DNA of 64,000 bases from Zoogloea sp041914405 (lineage in GTDB: Bacteria > Pseudomonadota > Gammaproteobacteria > Burkholderiales > Rhodocyclaceae), in assembly GCF_041914405.1 (NCBI RefSeq), contig NZ_JAYSDK010000025.1, forward strand, positions 14,972-78,971, written 5' to 3'. Position 1 is the stretch's first letter. Each line of letters starts with the position of its first letter. Below the pieces are notes generated by a model that saw only the letters and a list, made by a program, of their open reading frames with translations, searched no databases and was not told the DNA's origin. This document shows positions 52,102 through 60,273 of the stretch, in pieces. Made by a program: the position numbers and the translations under genes.

Positions 52102-54353
52102 CCACTCCGATCCTGCGGCGCCTGTCGGCCGCCTTGTGCCTGTTGCTGCTGTGTTGCGCGTGCACCTCCAACCGGGCGCTGGAGGAGAGTCGGCAGGCCT
52201 TTGCCGGCGGCAATCCGGAGAGCGCGCTGCGAGACCTGCGCGAGCGGGTTGGTGCCGAGCCGAAGAACCTCGAACTGCGCGCTTACTATCTCCGCCAGCG
52301 CGACATCCTGACCGTGCGCCAGTTGGCGATGGCCGAGCAGGCCCGCGTCGCCGGGCGTTTCGACGAGGCGGAACAAGCCCTGGCGCTGGCCCGCCAGTTC
52401 GACCCCAACCATCCGCGCGTACTGGCCGGTGCCGAGGCGATTGCCGCCGCACGCCAGCGCCACGGGCAAGCCCTGGAGGCCGAGCAGTATTTCGCGCGTG
52501 GCGACCTGGCCGGGGCCGAAGCCCGCGCCCGCGCCGTGCTGGCCCAGGACCCGGCCCATGCGGGGGCGCGCAGCTTGCTGCGCCGCCTCGACGAGCGGGC
52601 CGCCACCCGCGACAACACCCCGGCCGCACTGCAGGGGCCGCTGGCCAGGCCGGTTAGCCTGGAGTTCCGCGATGCGCCGCTGCGCGGCGTGTTCGAGGCC
52701 CTGTCGCGTGCCTCCGGGCTCAACTTCGTGTTCGACCGGGACGTGCGTGCCGATGCGAAAGTGACGATCTTCGTGCGCAACAACAGCATCGATGACGTGC
52801 TCAAGCTGCTGATGGTGACCCAGCAGCTCGAGCGCAAGCTGCTCAACGGCAACTCGGTGCTGATCTATCCGAATACCCCGGCCAAGCAGAAGGACTACCA
52901 GGAGTTCGTCACGCGCAGCTTCTATCTGGCTAATGCCAGCGTGGCCCAGGCCCAGGTGCTGGTGAAACAGATGGTCAAGAGCCGCGATGTGTTCGTCGAC
53001 GAAAAGCTCAACCTGCTGATCGTCAAGGACACCCCGGAGGCCGTTCGCCTGGTCGAGAAGCTGCTGGCCAGCCTGGATCTCGCCGAGCCTGAGGTGATGC
53101 TGGAGGTGGAGGTGATGGAAATCAGCCGCAACAAGCTCCTCGAGCTGGGGCTGCGCTTCCCTGACCAGATCGGCTATGGCCTGCTGCAGCCCAATACGAC
53201 CAGTGCGGTGACCACCACGACGGGAACGACCATCACCCAGAATCTGGGCGGCCAGCTGCTGCCCGGCAACGTAAGCCTGCGCAACACCGGCGCCCTGGTG
53301 CCCTACGTGGCCAATCCGGCCCTGCTGCTCAACCTGCATGATCAGGACGGCAGCTCCAACATCCTCGCCAATCCGCGCATCCGCGTGCGCAACCGGGACA
53401 AGGCGAAGATCCACATCGGCGAGAAACTGCCGGTGTTCACCACGACCTCGACGGCCAACGTGGGGGTGTCGGCGTCGGTCAATTATCTTGACGTGGGCCT
53501 CAAGCTGGAGGTCGAGCCCTCCGTGCATCTGGATGACGAAGTGGCCATCAAGGTCAGCCTGGAGGTGAGCAGCATCGTCAAGGAGGTGATGGGGCCGTCC
53601 AGCTCCCTGGCCTACCAGGTGGGCACGCGCAGTGCAATCACGTCCCTGCGCCTGCGGGATGGGGAGACCCAGGTGCTGGCCGGCCTGATCAGCGACGAGG
53701 AGCGGACCTCGGCCAACCGGCTGCCGGGCCTCGGCGAAATGCCGGCGGTCGGGCGCTTGTTCAGCAGTCAGCGGGATAGCGAGAGCAAGACCGAGATCGT
53801 GCTGCTGATCACGCCGCGGGTGGTGCGCAACATCGTCCGCCCGGATCCAGCCACGGCCACCCTGGCCGCCGGGACCGAGTCGGTGGTTGGCGGGGCGCCG
53901 CTGCAACTGGGGCCGCAGGCCTCGGCTGGTATGTCCTTCAGTCCGGTGGGCGCCATCCCGGCGGCGCCCGCCGTGGTGATGCCTGCGTCCGTGCCTTCTA
54001 CTGCGCCGGCGGTGGACAGTCCGTTCAGCCTGCGGGTGCCAGAGGAGGTCGGGGGAGGCGATGAATTCACGGTCAGTGTGCAGTTGCCTCTCGACGGCCT
54101 GGAGAGCGGCACTGTCGTCCTGCGCTACGATCCGGCGTTGCTCGTCCCGGCGGACGATCCGGGCGCTACCGGCGGGACGAGGACGCTGAGCCTGCAGCTT
54201 GGCAGCCCAAACCGGGGCGGGGCGCGCTTCCGCGTCCGCCAGGGCGCTTTCGGCGGTGCCGTCTTCGAGCTGGCCAGCAGCAGCCTGCGGGTCGGCGGCG
54301 CGGAGCGTCAGCTGGCGCTGCCGGCGCCGGCGGTGGTGCGCGTCCATCCCTAG
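52098..54353 (+). CDS. gspD: Outer-membrane secretin with TPR-like N-terminus and C-terminal cohesin-like domain
   Basis: A 751-residue lipoprotein secretin. Signal peptide with CCAC lipobox (Cys near 20-22); TPR-like helices (about 25-160); an N0/STN-like module (VSLEFRDAPLRGVFEALSRA, about 193); N1-type domain; and the secretin core with VEPSVHLDDEVAIKVSLEV and TSLRLRDGETQVLAGLISDE through TEIVLLITPRVV (about 575). After a Pro/Ala-rich linker, residues about 643-751 form an extra beta-sandwich (FSLRVPEEVGGGDEFTVSVQ, VVLRYDPALLVP) that fits the cohesin family. It overlaps its upstream gene by 4 bp. MshL is the nearest type by layout. Confidence 0.88.
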   Translation: MTTPILRRLSAALCLLLLCCACTSNRALEESRQAFAGGNPESALRDLRERVGAEPKNLELRAYYLRQRDILTVRQLAMAEQARVAGRFDEAEQALALARQFDPNHPRVLAGAEAIAAARQRHGQALEAEQYFARGDLAGAEARARAVLAQDPAHAGARSLLRRLDERAATRDNTPAALQGPLARPVSLEFRDAPLRGVFEALSRASGLNFVFDRDVRADAKVTIFVRNNSIDDVLKLLMVTQQLERKLLNGNSVLIYPNTPAKQKDYQEFVTRSFYLANASVAQAQVLVKQMVKSRDVFVDEKLNLLIVKDTPEAVRLVEKLLASLDLAEPEVMLEVEVMEISRNKLLELGLRFPDQIGYGLLQPNTTSAVTTTTGTTITQNLGGQLLPGNVSLRNTGALVPYVANPALLLNLHDQDGSSNILANPRIRVRNRDKAKIHIGEKLPVFTTTSTANVGVSASVNYLDVGLKLEVEPSVHLDDEVAIKVSLEVSSIVKEVMGPSSSLAYQVGTRSAITSLRLRDGETQVLAGLISDEERTSANRLPGLGEMPAVGRLFSSQRDSESKTEIVLLITPRVVRNIVRPDPATATLAAGTESVVGGAPLQLGPQASAGMSFSPVGAIPAAPAVVMPASVPSTAPAVDSPFSLRVPEEVGGGDEFTVSVQLPLDGLESGTVVLRYDPALLVPADDPGATGGTRTLSLQLGSPNRGGARFRVRQGAFGGAVFELASSSLRVGGAERQLALPAPAVVRVHP

Positions 54354-54363
54354 GCTGGCGACG

Positions 54364-54834
54364 ATGCGGGCGCGAGGCTTTACGCTCATCGAGATGGTGG
54401 TCACGGTAGCCATCGTCGGGATCCTGGCGTCCATTGCCGTGCCGGTGCTGCAGCTGACTGTGCAGCGTGCGAGGGAGAGCGAGTTGCGCCTGGCCCTGCG
54501 CCAGATCCGCGAGGGGATCGATACCTACAAGCGCCTTGCCGATGAAGGGCGGATCGCCCGCCCGGCTGACGGTAGCGGCTACCCGCCGCGGCTGTCCGAC
54601 CTGATGACGGGGCTGTCCGACCTGCGCTCGCCCCTGCCCCGAAAGATCTACATCCTGCGCCGGATTCCCCGCGACCCGCTGCATCCGGATCCCAAAGTCC
54701 CGGCCGAGGAGACCTGGGGGCTGCGCAGCTATGCCAGCCCGCCGGACGCCCCTGCCGAGGGGGATGACGTGTTCGACGTGTTTTCGCGGGCCGAGGGCCT
54801 TGGCCTGAACGGCATCCGCTACCGGGAGTGGTGA
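54364..54834 (+). CDS. Pseudopilin (GspG/GspH-like)
   Basis: A 156-residue protein with a very short leader, MRARG, then FTLIEMVVTVAIVGILASIA. The globular part has RRIPRDPLHPD and FDVFSRAEGLGLNGIRYREW, the last resembling the end of GspG-type proteins lacking the full calcium loop. It starts 10 bp after the secretin stop. Likely an accessory subunit of the same fibre. Confidence 0.85.
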   Translation: MRARGFTLIEMVVTVAIVGILASIAVPVLQLTVQRARESELRLALRQIREGIDTYKRLADEGRIARPADGSGYPPRLSDLMTGLSDLRSPLPRKIYILRRIPRDPLHPDPKVPAEETWGLRSYASPPDAPAEGDDVFDVFSRAEGLGLNGIRYREW

Positions 54835-54838
54835 GGTG

Positions 54839-55228
54839 ATGGACTCCGCAAGGCGCCGGCTGGTGCGCGGCTTCACGCTGGTGGAACTGCTGGTGGTGAT
54901 GGCGATCGTCGCACTATTGCTGGCGATCGCCGCGCCGCGCTATTTCGGTCATTTGGAAAAGGCCCGGGAAGCCGCCCTGCTGGAAACGCTGACCGTCACC
55001 CGCGATGCCATCGACAAGTTCTACGGGGATGCCGGGCGCTATCCGCGCGACCTCGATGAACTGGTGAGCCGACGCTACCTGCGTGCGCTGCCCCTCGACC
55101 CACTGACCGAGAGGCGCGACAGCTGGCAGCTGACCCCGGCGCCGGACGGCACCAACGGCGGTGTCTCTGATCTGCATAGCGGCGCGGAAGGGCTTGCCCG
55201 CGACGGGCGCCGCTACGGCGAGCTATGA
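54839..55228 (+). CDS. Pseudopilin (GspG-like)
   Basis: A 129-residue protein with leader LVRGFTLVELLVVMAIVALL and a short GspG-like domain (FYGDAGRYPRDLDELVSRRY, LPLDPLTERRDSWQL, ending SGAEGLARDGRRYGEL). The two preceding genes and this one share the final G-L-x-x-x-G-x-x-Y pattern. ATG 54839 is chosen over the adjacent GTG because GTGAGGTG precedes it. It overlaps the next gene by 4 bp. Confidence 0.85.
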   Translation: MDSARRRLVRGFTLVELLVVMAIVALLLAIAAPRYFGHLEKAREAALLETLTVTRDAIDKFYGDAGRYPRDLDELVSRRYLRALPLDPLTERRDSWQLTPAPDGTNGGVSDLHSGAEGLARDGRRYGEL

Positions 55229-55734
55229 GTCCGCGCCACCGCCAGGCAGGGGGCCTCTATCTGCTGATGCTGTTTGCCGTCTTTGGCCTGGGCCTGGGGC
55301 TGGCCCGTTTCGGCAGCGTCTGGTCCACGACAGCATGGCGCGAAAGGGAGACCGAGCTCATCTTCGCCGGCGGTGAAATCGCCCGCGCCATCGCGCGTTA
55401 CCGCGCGGACTCCCCGGCCGGGCGTAGCGACTTCCCGCAGACCCTCGACGATTTGCTCGAGGATCGCCGTGTGCCCTACGTACGCCGCCATCTGCGCCGC
55501 CTGTACCGGGATCCGATGACGGGGCTGGCGGACTGGGTACCGGTTCGGGAGGGCGAGCGGATCGTCGGCGTGCACAGCCGGTCGGAGCGGGAACCCCTGC
55601 GCACCGGGGTGCTGCCCGACTTCATTAGGGTGAAGCCGCCGCGGGAGGGGAGTGTCCATTACTCCGACTGGATCTTCCGCGTCGATCCCCTGGCGCCGGC
55701 TACTCCGTCCCTGTCCGAGACCCGGCGCCCCTGA
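55225..55734 (+). CDS. GspK/PilX-like minor pseudopilin
   Basis: A 169-residue protein with N-terminus RHRQAGGLYLLMLFAVFGLG, a degenerate leader lacking FTLVE as in GspK-type minor pilins. The helix continues into RERETELIFAGGEIARAIARY, a motif recurring in small secretion-associated proteins, then LLEDRRVPYVRRHLRRLYRDP. It probably caps the pseudopilus. Last gene of the operon; no terminator was found after it. Confidence 0.75.
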   Translation: MSPRHRQAGGLYLLMLFAVFGLGLGLARFGSVWSTTAWRERETELIFAGGEIARAIARYRADSPAGRSDFPQTLDDLLEDRRVPYVRRHLRRLYRDPMTGLADWVPVREGERIVGVHSRSEREPLRTGVLPDFIRVKPPREGSVHYSDWIFRVDPLAPATPSLSETRRP

Positions 55735-55979
55735 ATTTTCCCCGCTTGATGTCATCGCCATTTTTTGCCAAGTGCTTCCCTAGATCTGGCAAATTCGTCG
55801 GCAGCCAGTATGACCATGCTGCCATGTCGGTTTTTTTTACAAATTTCGTGTTGTCGAATAATGGATATATGGAAAGAACCATAAATTCAATGGGTTTGAT
55901 TTGTGGTATGGGAAATGCGTGCCGATGGGGCGGATGGTAGTGATGGTTGCTTGGTTTGTCTTCGCAAGGGGAGAAAATT
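55735..55979. promoter_or_regulatory. AT-rich spacer before the exported-protein operon
   Basis: 245 bp with clearly lower G+C than the flanks, including TTTTTTTTAC and ATGGATATATGG. TTTACA at 55836 followed 17 bp later by TAATGG is a weak promoter candidate. A 64-codon reading frame here has no recognisable features and is not called. Confidence 0.4.
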
Positions 55980-56321
55980 ATGTGCAACAGGTACGGACAT
56001 CTGCGTTTCATCCTGATGGGCTGTCTGACGGTGCTGGCTGCCGGCGCTCATGCTGGCGGCCCCACGCTCAGCGGTCCTTCATCCATCACGCTCAGTGAGC
56101 GGGCCGTGTTCAGCGGTGGCAACTTCCCTCCCAGCAGTGCCTTGACCGTCGTGGTCACTGATCCCGCCGGCAAGCAGAGTTCGCGGGCGATTGCCAGTAG
56201 CACCAGCGGTACCTTCCAGTATGAGCTGAGTGCCGGCGCCACTGGGCGCTACGAAATCAAGGTGCTGGATGGCAAGGGGGCGCCTCTCGGGTCCGCCCTG
56301 GTCGTTCCGGTCAATCCCTGA
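55980..56321 (+). CDS. Small exported Ig-like protein (hypothetical)
   Basis: A 113-residue secreted protein. A signal peptide ends at AGAHA (about residue 24), followed by one beta-sandwich of Ig-like character (LSGPSSITLSERAVFSGG, ALTVVVTDPAGKQ, GRYEIKVLDGKGAPLGSAL). AGGGGAG lies 7 bases before the ATG. It opens a four-gene set of exported proteins directly after the secretion operon. Function unknown; an adhesive or stalk module is possible. Confidence 0.75.
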   Translation: MCNRYGHLRFILMGCLTVLAAGAHAGGPTLSGPSSITLSERAVFSGGNFPPSSALTVVVTDPAGKQSSRAIASSTSGTFQYELSAGATGRYEIKVLDGKGAPLGSALVVPVNP

Positions 56322-56345
56322 TTCCGTCCTCTCAGGGAGACCACA

Positions 56346-57443
56346 ATGAATAACAAGCGTGCCTGGCGGGCGGGGCTTGCCGGGGGAGTTCTTGCGTCGC
56401 TGTGCGTCGGTGCCGCCTGGGCCGCCGGGCCCGGTGTCCTGTTCGTATCTAACCGCGATGGCCACATGCAGATCTATCGCGCGGCGGACGACGGTGGTGC
56501 GGAAACCCGCCTGACCTTCAGTCAGGGAGGGAACAATCAGCCCGCCTGGTCGCCGGACGGGCGGCGGATCGCTTTTACCTCGACCCGGGACGGAAATCCA
56601 GAAATCTACGTTTCCAATGCGGACGGCTGTGACTCCCGCCGGCTGACCAACGATCCGGCCATCGACGTGCGGCCCGCCTGGTCGCCGGATGGCGCCCGGA
56701 TCGCCTTCGTGTCGACCCGCGAAGGGCGCAGCAACATCCATGTGATGAATGCAGACGGCAGTGCGCAGCGGGCCATCACCGCGGCCAGCGGCGAACTGAG
56801 TGGGGGGGCGCCGATCTGGTCGCCCGACGGGAAGACGCTGTATTTCCTGATGGGCGTCGGCAACAAGAACCAGCTGCACGCCATCCAGGTGGATGGCAGC
56901 GGCCTGAAGGACCTTACCTCTGCGATCTCGCGGGGTGGGAAGGGAGAGGCCGATCTGTCCCCCGATGGCCGCTGGCTGGTCTTCACCACCGCGGAGGACA
57001 AGCAGCCGGTCAATCTGATGGTGATGCGTGCGGATGGTTCGGAGGCACGGCAGATCACCCGTGACCAGGGTGACAACTATTCGCCGCATTGGTCTCCGGA
57101 CGGCCGGCATATCGCCTTCGTGTCCAGCCGCGACGACCTCGTCCGCTCGGAGATCTACGTGGTCAATGCAGACGGAACGGCGCCCCGCAATGTCTCCAAT
57201 CACCCGCGGGATGATTTCGAGCCGCGTTGGGTGGATGGCCGCACGGTGGTTTTCGCCAGCATGCGCGCGCCCATCACTCAACTGTACCGGGTGGATATCG
57301 AAGCGGCGCAACCGCAGCGCATCACCCATAGCCAGTCCCTCGAGCTGGAACCCACGCCGTTTGCCGGCTCGCCGCTGCAATCCGGCCTGGCGGACGGGCG
57401 CGACTGGCGCGCGTCCCTCGTCCTGAACCGCTCATCTCGTTAG
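56346..57443 (+). CDS. Exported TolB-like beta-propeller protein (PD40 repeats)
   Basis: A 365-residue periplasmic or surface protein. After a signal peptide (GAAWA cleavage near 26) it carries six PD40/WD40-like blades, each with a version of PAWSPDGRRIAFTS and IYVSNADG. It is not TolB itself: the N-terminal TolB domain is missing and no tol-pal genes are near. Such propellers bind proteins or polysaccharides. It lies 24 bp after the small Ig-like gene. Confidence 0.85.
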   Translation: MNNKRAWRAGLAGGVLASLCVGAAWAAGPGVLFVSNRDGHMQIYRAADDGGAETRLTFSQGGNNQPAWSPDGRRIAFTSTRDGNPEIYVSNADGCDSRRLTNDPAIDVRPAWSPDGARIAFVSTREGRSNIHVMNADGSAQRAITAASGELSGGAPIWSPDGKTLYFLMGVGNKNQLHAIQVDGSGLKDLTSAISRGGKGEADLSPDGRWLVFTTAEDKQPVNLMVMRADGSEARQITRDQGDNYSPHWSPDGRHIAFVSSRDDLVRSEIYVVNADGTAPRNVSNHPRDDFEPRWVDGRTVVFASMRAPITQLYRVDIEAAQPQRITHSQSLELEPTPFAGSPLQSGLADGRDWRASLVLNRSSR

Positions 57444-57453
57444 GAAAGCCATC

Positions 57454-59265
57454 ATGACCAAGAACAGAACGCTCAAACTGAGCCAGATCGTCCTCTCGGT
57501 TGGCTGTGCCTTGACCTGTATGCAGGCCGGTGCCGCCGGAAAGACTTATACCCTCGATGCCGATTTCGATCTGGGCACAGCGGTCAACGTCAACCACAAC
57601 GCGCCGAACAGCAACCAGCTGCAACTCAACACGGTGACCTCGACCTTCCCGGTGCTGTGGGTCGCCAATGCGGGGGAGGACACGGTCAGCAAGATCGACA
57701 CGCTGAACAACAAGGAGATCGCGCGTTATCGCACCTGGTTCGGCCCGGCGGGCCAGCCCGGCTACTATGCCCACCTTGGCGCGCCGTGGACGGGGCCGGC
57801 GCCGTCACGCACAGCGGTGGACAAGGACGGCAACGCCTATGTGCTGAATCGCCACTTCGAAGGCCGGCCGGCGATGCTGATGAAGATCCTGACCCAGGGC
57901 GGGATCGACCGTAATGGCAACAGCGTCATCGACACCTCGTCGGATACGGACAACAACGGCATCATCGGCGCCGGTGAGATCCTGTCGCTGGCGGACTCGA
58001 ACGGCAACGGGGTCCTCGACCCCGCTGAACTCACTGATGAGCGCGTGGCCTGGGCTGTTACGGTCGGCCCGGCCAACGGACTCGGACGCTCCCTGTGCAT
58101 CGGTACCGACGGGAATCTGTGGGTGGGGCTCTACAACGCTCAGACCTATTACAAGGTCAGCTCCGTCAATGGCGCGATCCTGGCCGGCCCCGTCAGCACT
58201 GCGCCGACCGCCGGGCAACCCAGCGCCGGTAGCTGGACACCCTATGGCTGCCTGATCGATGCCAACGGGACCCTGTGGTCTGCGTCACTGACGGGGGTGC
58301 TCGGCAAGATCACCAATACCCAGAGCAACGTCGGGCCGTGGACCGTCGCCTCCTTCGGCAGCAGCTACCAGAACTACGGTATCGCACTGGGCAACGGCAT
58401 GGTCTATCTTGGCGCGATCGGCAACGCAGTCAGCTATGTCCAGTTCAACCCGGCCACCAATACGTTCTCCCTGCCGGCCCAGGGGCCTGGCTACTATTCC
58501 ACGGGGATCGGTGTGGACGGCGCCGGCGACATCATCACCGGGCCGTACGGCTCGGGCGGGCTGACCAAATACCATGCCAACGGCACGATCGCGTGGACGG
58601 CGCCGACCCAGCTAGCCAGTGAAACCCGGGGCGTGATCCCGGACCAGGACAACAACCTGTGGCAGGTCAGCCGCACTGGCAACCGGATCATGAAGTACCG
58701 GGGCAGTGATGGGGCGCCCCTCGGCATGGTGCAGGTCGGTGACAACCCCTACACCTACAGTGACGCGAGTGGATCGACGGTGCTGGGGCAGACCACTCCG
58801 AGCGGCAACTGGGCGGTCATCTACGACGGTGGTGCAGCGGGCGCAAAGTGGGGGACGGTCAGCTGGCACGAGCTGGTGCCGACCGGAGGCTCCCTGACGG
58901 TCAAGGTGCGCTCGGCCGACCTGCAGGCCAATCTGCCGCTGCAACCCTGGACTCCGGTGAGCAACAACGTGGCGTTCAACGGCACCGGGCGTTTCATTCA
59001 GGTGCAGGCCGATCTGGGAGCCAATGCGCAGAATCAGTCGCCGGTCTTGTATGACCTGACGATCGCTGGAATCAGCACTGCCGTATGCGATGTGGACGGG
59101 GATGGTGACATCGACCAGAACGACCTCGCCCTGATCAGCAAGGGGCGCGGGCAGACGCCGACCGCCAACGACCCGCGGGATGCCAATCGTGACGGGAAGA
59201 TCGATCCGCTGGACGTGAAGGTCTGCATTCCCAAGTGCACGCGGGCCAACTGCGCAATCCAGTAA
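57454..59265 (+). CDS. Exported beta-propeller protein with C-terminal type I dockerin
   Basis: A 603-residue secreted protein: signal peptide to about 28, an NHL/virginiamycin-lyase-like propeller (VLWVANAGEDTVSKIDTLNN; DGNLWVGLYNA; IPDQDNNLWQVSRTGNRIMK) interrupted by a calcium-loop insert (about 152-192, with DRNGNSVID, DTDNNGIIG and DSNGNGVLD). The last 60 residues are a textbook dockerin: DVDGDGDIDQND (546-557) and DANRDGKIDPLD (576-587), flanked by Cys545 and a CIPKCTRANCA tail. Dockerins bind cohesins; the secretin encoded 3 kb upstream ends in one. Catalytic activity is not predictable. Confidence 0.9.
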   Translation: MTKNRTLKLSQIVLSVGCALTCMQAGAAGKTYTLDADFDLGTAVNVNHNAPNSNQLQLNTVTSTFPVLWVANAGEDTVSKIDTLNNKEIARYRTWFGPAGQPGYYAHLGAPWTGPAPSRTAVDKDGNAYVLNRHFEGRPAMLMKILTQGGIDRNGNSVIDTSSDTDNNGIIGAGEILSLADSNGNGVLDPAELTDERVAWAVTVGPANGLGRSLCIGTDGNLWVGLYNAQTYYKVSSVNGAILAGPVSTAPTAGQPSAGSWTPYGCLIDANGTLWSASLTGVLGKITNTQSNVGPWTVASFGSSYQNYGIALGNGMVYLGAIGNAVSYVQFNPATNTFSLPAQGPGYYSTGIGVDGAGDIITGPYGSGGLTKYHANGTIAWTAPTQLASETRGVIPDQDNNLWQVSRTGNRIMKYRGSDGAPLGMVQVGDNPYTYSDASGSTVLGQTTPSGNWAVIYDGGAAGAKWGTVSWHELVPTGGSLTVKVRSADLQANLPLQPWTPVSNNVAFNGTGRFIQVQADLGANAQNQSPVLYDLTIAGISTAVCDVDGDGDIDQNDLALISKGRGQTPTANDPRDANRDGKIDPLDVKVCIPKCTRANCAIQ

Positions 59266-59275
59266 AGGCGTGACC

Positions 59276-59300
59276 CGGCTCCGGCAGGTTGCCGGAGCCG
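59276..59300 (+). terminator. Stem-loop after the dockerin gene
   Basis: CGGCTCCGGCA/TGCCGGAGCCG, 11 bp perfect stem with a 3-base loop, no T run. It may attenuate transcription into the PEP-CTERM gene or stabilise the upstream message. Confidence 0.5.
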
Positions 59301-59337
59301 TCCAAGATCACTTGAGTTAGCCAAGGGAGTGCTCATC

Positions 59338-60102
59338 ATGAAAATGTCGCGAATTGCCGCCGGGCTGATGCTGTCCCTGGCCGCGGCTGGCGCCCACGCC
59401 GCACTGTTGTCCGATCTGCTGAGCGGAGGCAACATCCGCGCCGGGGACAAGCTGTTCGACAGCTGGAAGCTGGTCAGCTATACCTCCTCGGACGTCAACC
59501 GTTCGTTCAATGCGTCCAACATCGACGTCCAGGCGCTCAGTGACGGTGGCGACAAGCCCGGACCCGGCCTGCGTTTCACGGCGTCGCGGAATGAACTGGG
59601 CGTCACTGGTGACGGCGTGTTTGGCTTCGTCGACCTGATGTTCGGTTTCCGGGTGTCTGTTCTCGACCCCGCACGGCGCGTTTCGGGTAATACCTTGTCG
59701 TTTGCATCGGGAGGGGCAACGCTGAGCTGGATGGTGGATGGTAGCTACGACCTCGGCACTTATATCCGTGAAGTGATCGGCACGGCGGAGGGGCTCGATG
59801 ACCTGGGGCAAAAGAACATCGAGTTCAGCCAGCTGGACGATCCGCTATCCGGCAGCAGCGGGACCACCAAGATTTCGGATTCGGCCGCGTTCGCGCCGCA
59901 GCAAAGCGCTTGGGTGACCAAGAACATCCTGGTGTGGGCGGCGGATACGACAGATACCGCCGTCCTCACCCAGTTCGACCAACGCTTCTCCCAGAGCCAG
60001 GTTCCGGAACCCGGCAGCTTTGCGCTGTTGGGGCTTGGTTTGCTTGGACTGGGCTGGGTGCGTCAGACTGCCTGTAAAAAGAACTTGGCAAAAATCGGCT
60101 AG
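59338..60102 (+). CDS. PEP-CTERM sorting-domain protein
   Basis: A 254-residue exported protein with a signal peptide (AAAGAHA cleavage near 21) and a classic PEP-CTERM tail: VPEPGS (222-227), hydrophobic helix FALLGLGLLGLGWV and a basic end RQTACKK. Such proteins are cut and anchored by exosortase (EpsH/XrtA), which is not in this window. The body (about 25-215) is beta-rich and resembles PEP-CTERM proteins with SWKLVSYTSSD-type openings; its function is unknown. AGGGAG precedes the ATG at 59338. Confidence 0.9.
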   Translation: MKMSRIAAGLMLSLAAAGAHAALLSDLLSGGNIRAGDKLFDSWKLVSYTSSDVNRSFNASNIDVQALSDGGDKPGPGLRFTASRNELGVTGDGVFGFVDLMFGFRVSVLDPARRVSGNTLSFASGGATLSWMVDGSYDLGTYIREVIGTAEGLDDLGQKNIEFSQLDDPLSGSSGTTKISDSAAFAPQQSAWVTKNILVWAADTTDTAVLTQFDQRFSQSQVPEPGSFALLGLGLLGLGWVRQTACKKNLAKIG

Positions 60103-60126
60103 CGGGGTAGTATTCGCCCCCTCTGA

Positions 60127-60204
<78 letters not shown>

Positions 60205-60215
60205 ATAAAAGCGTT

Positions 60216-60248
60216 AAGGCTCAAGCATTTAGTTGCTTGGGCCTTTTT
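60216..60248 (+). terminator. Terminator of tRNA-fMet
   Basis: AAGGCTCAAGCA/TGCTTGGGCCTT stem (one G-T pair) with a T5 run, 13 bp after the tRNA. Confidence 0.85.
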
Positions 60249-60273
60249 GCTTTTCGGGCTCGGATTGGAGCTT

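Noticed and set aside
55746..55940. A 64-codon frame in the AT-rich spacer before the exported-protein genes
   Set aside because: No ribosome site, no signal peptide or motif; the region reads better as regulatory DNA.
55735..55979. A c-di-GMP riboswitch upstream of the exported-protein operon
   Set aside because: The region was searched by eye for the conserved GEMM core; the expected paired elements are not present.
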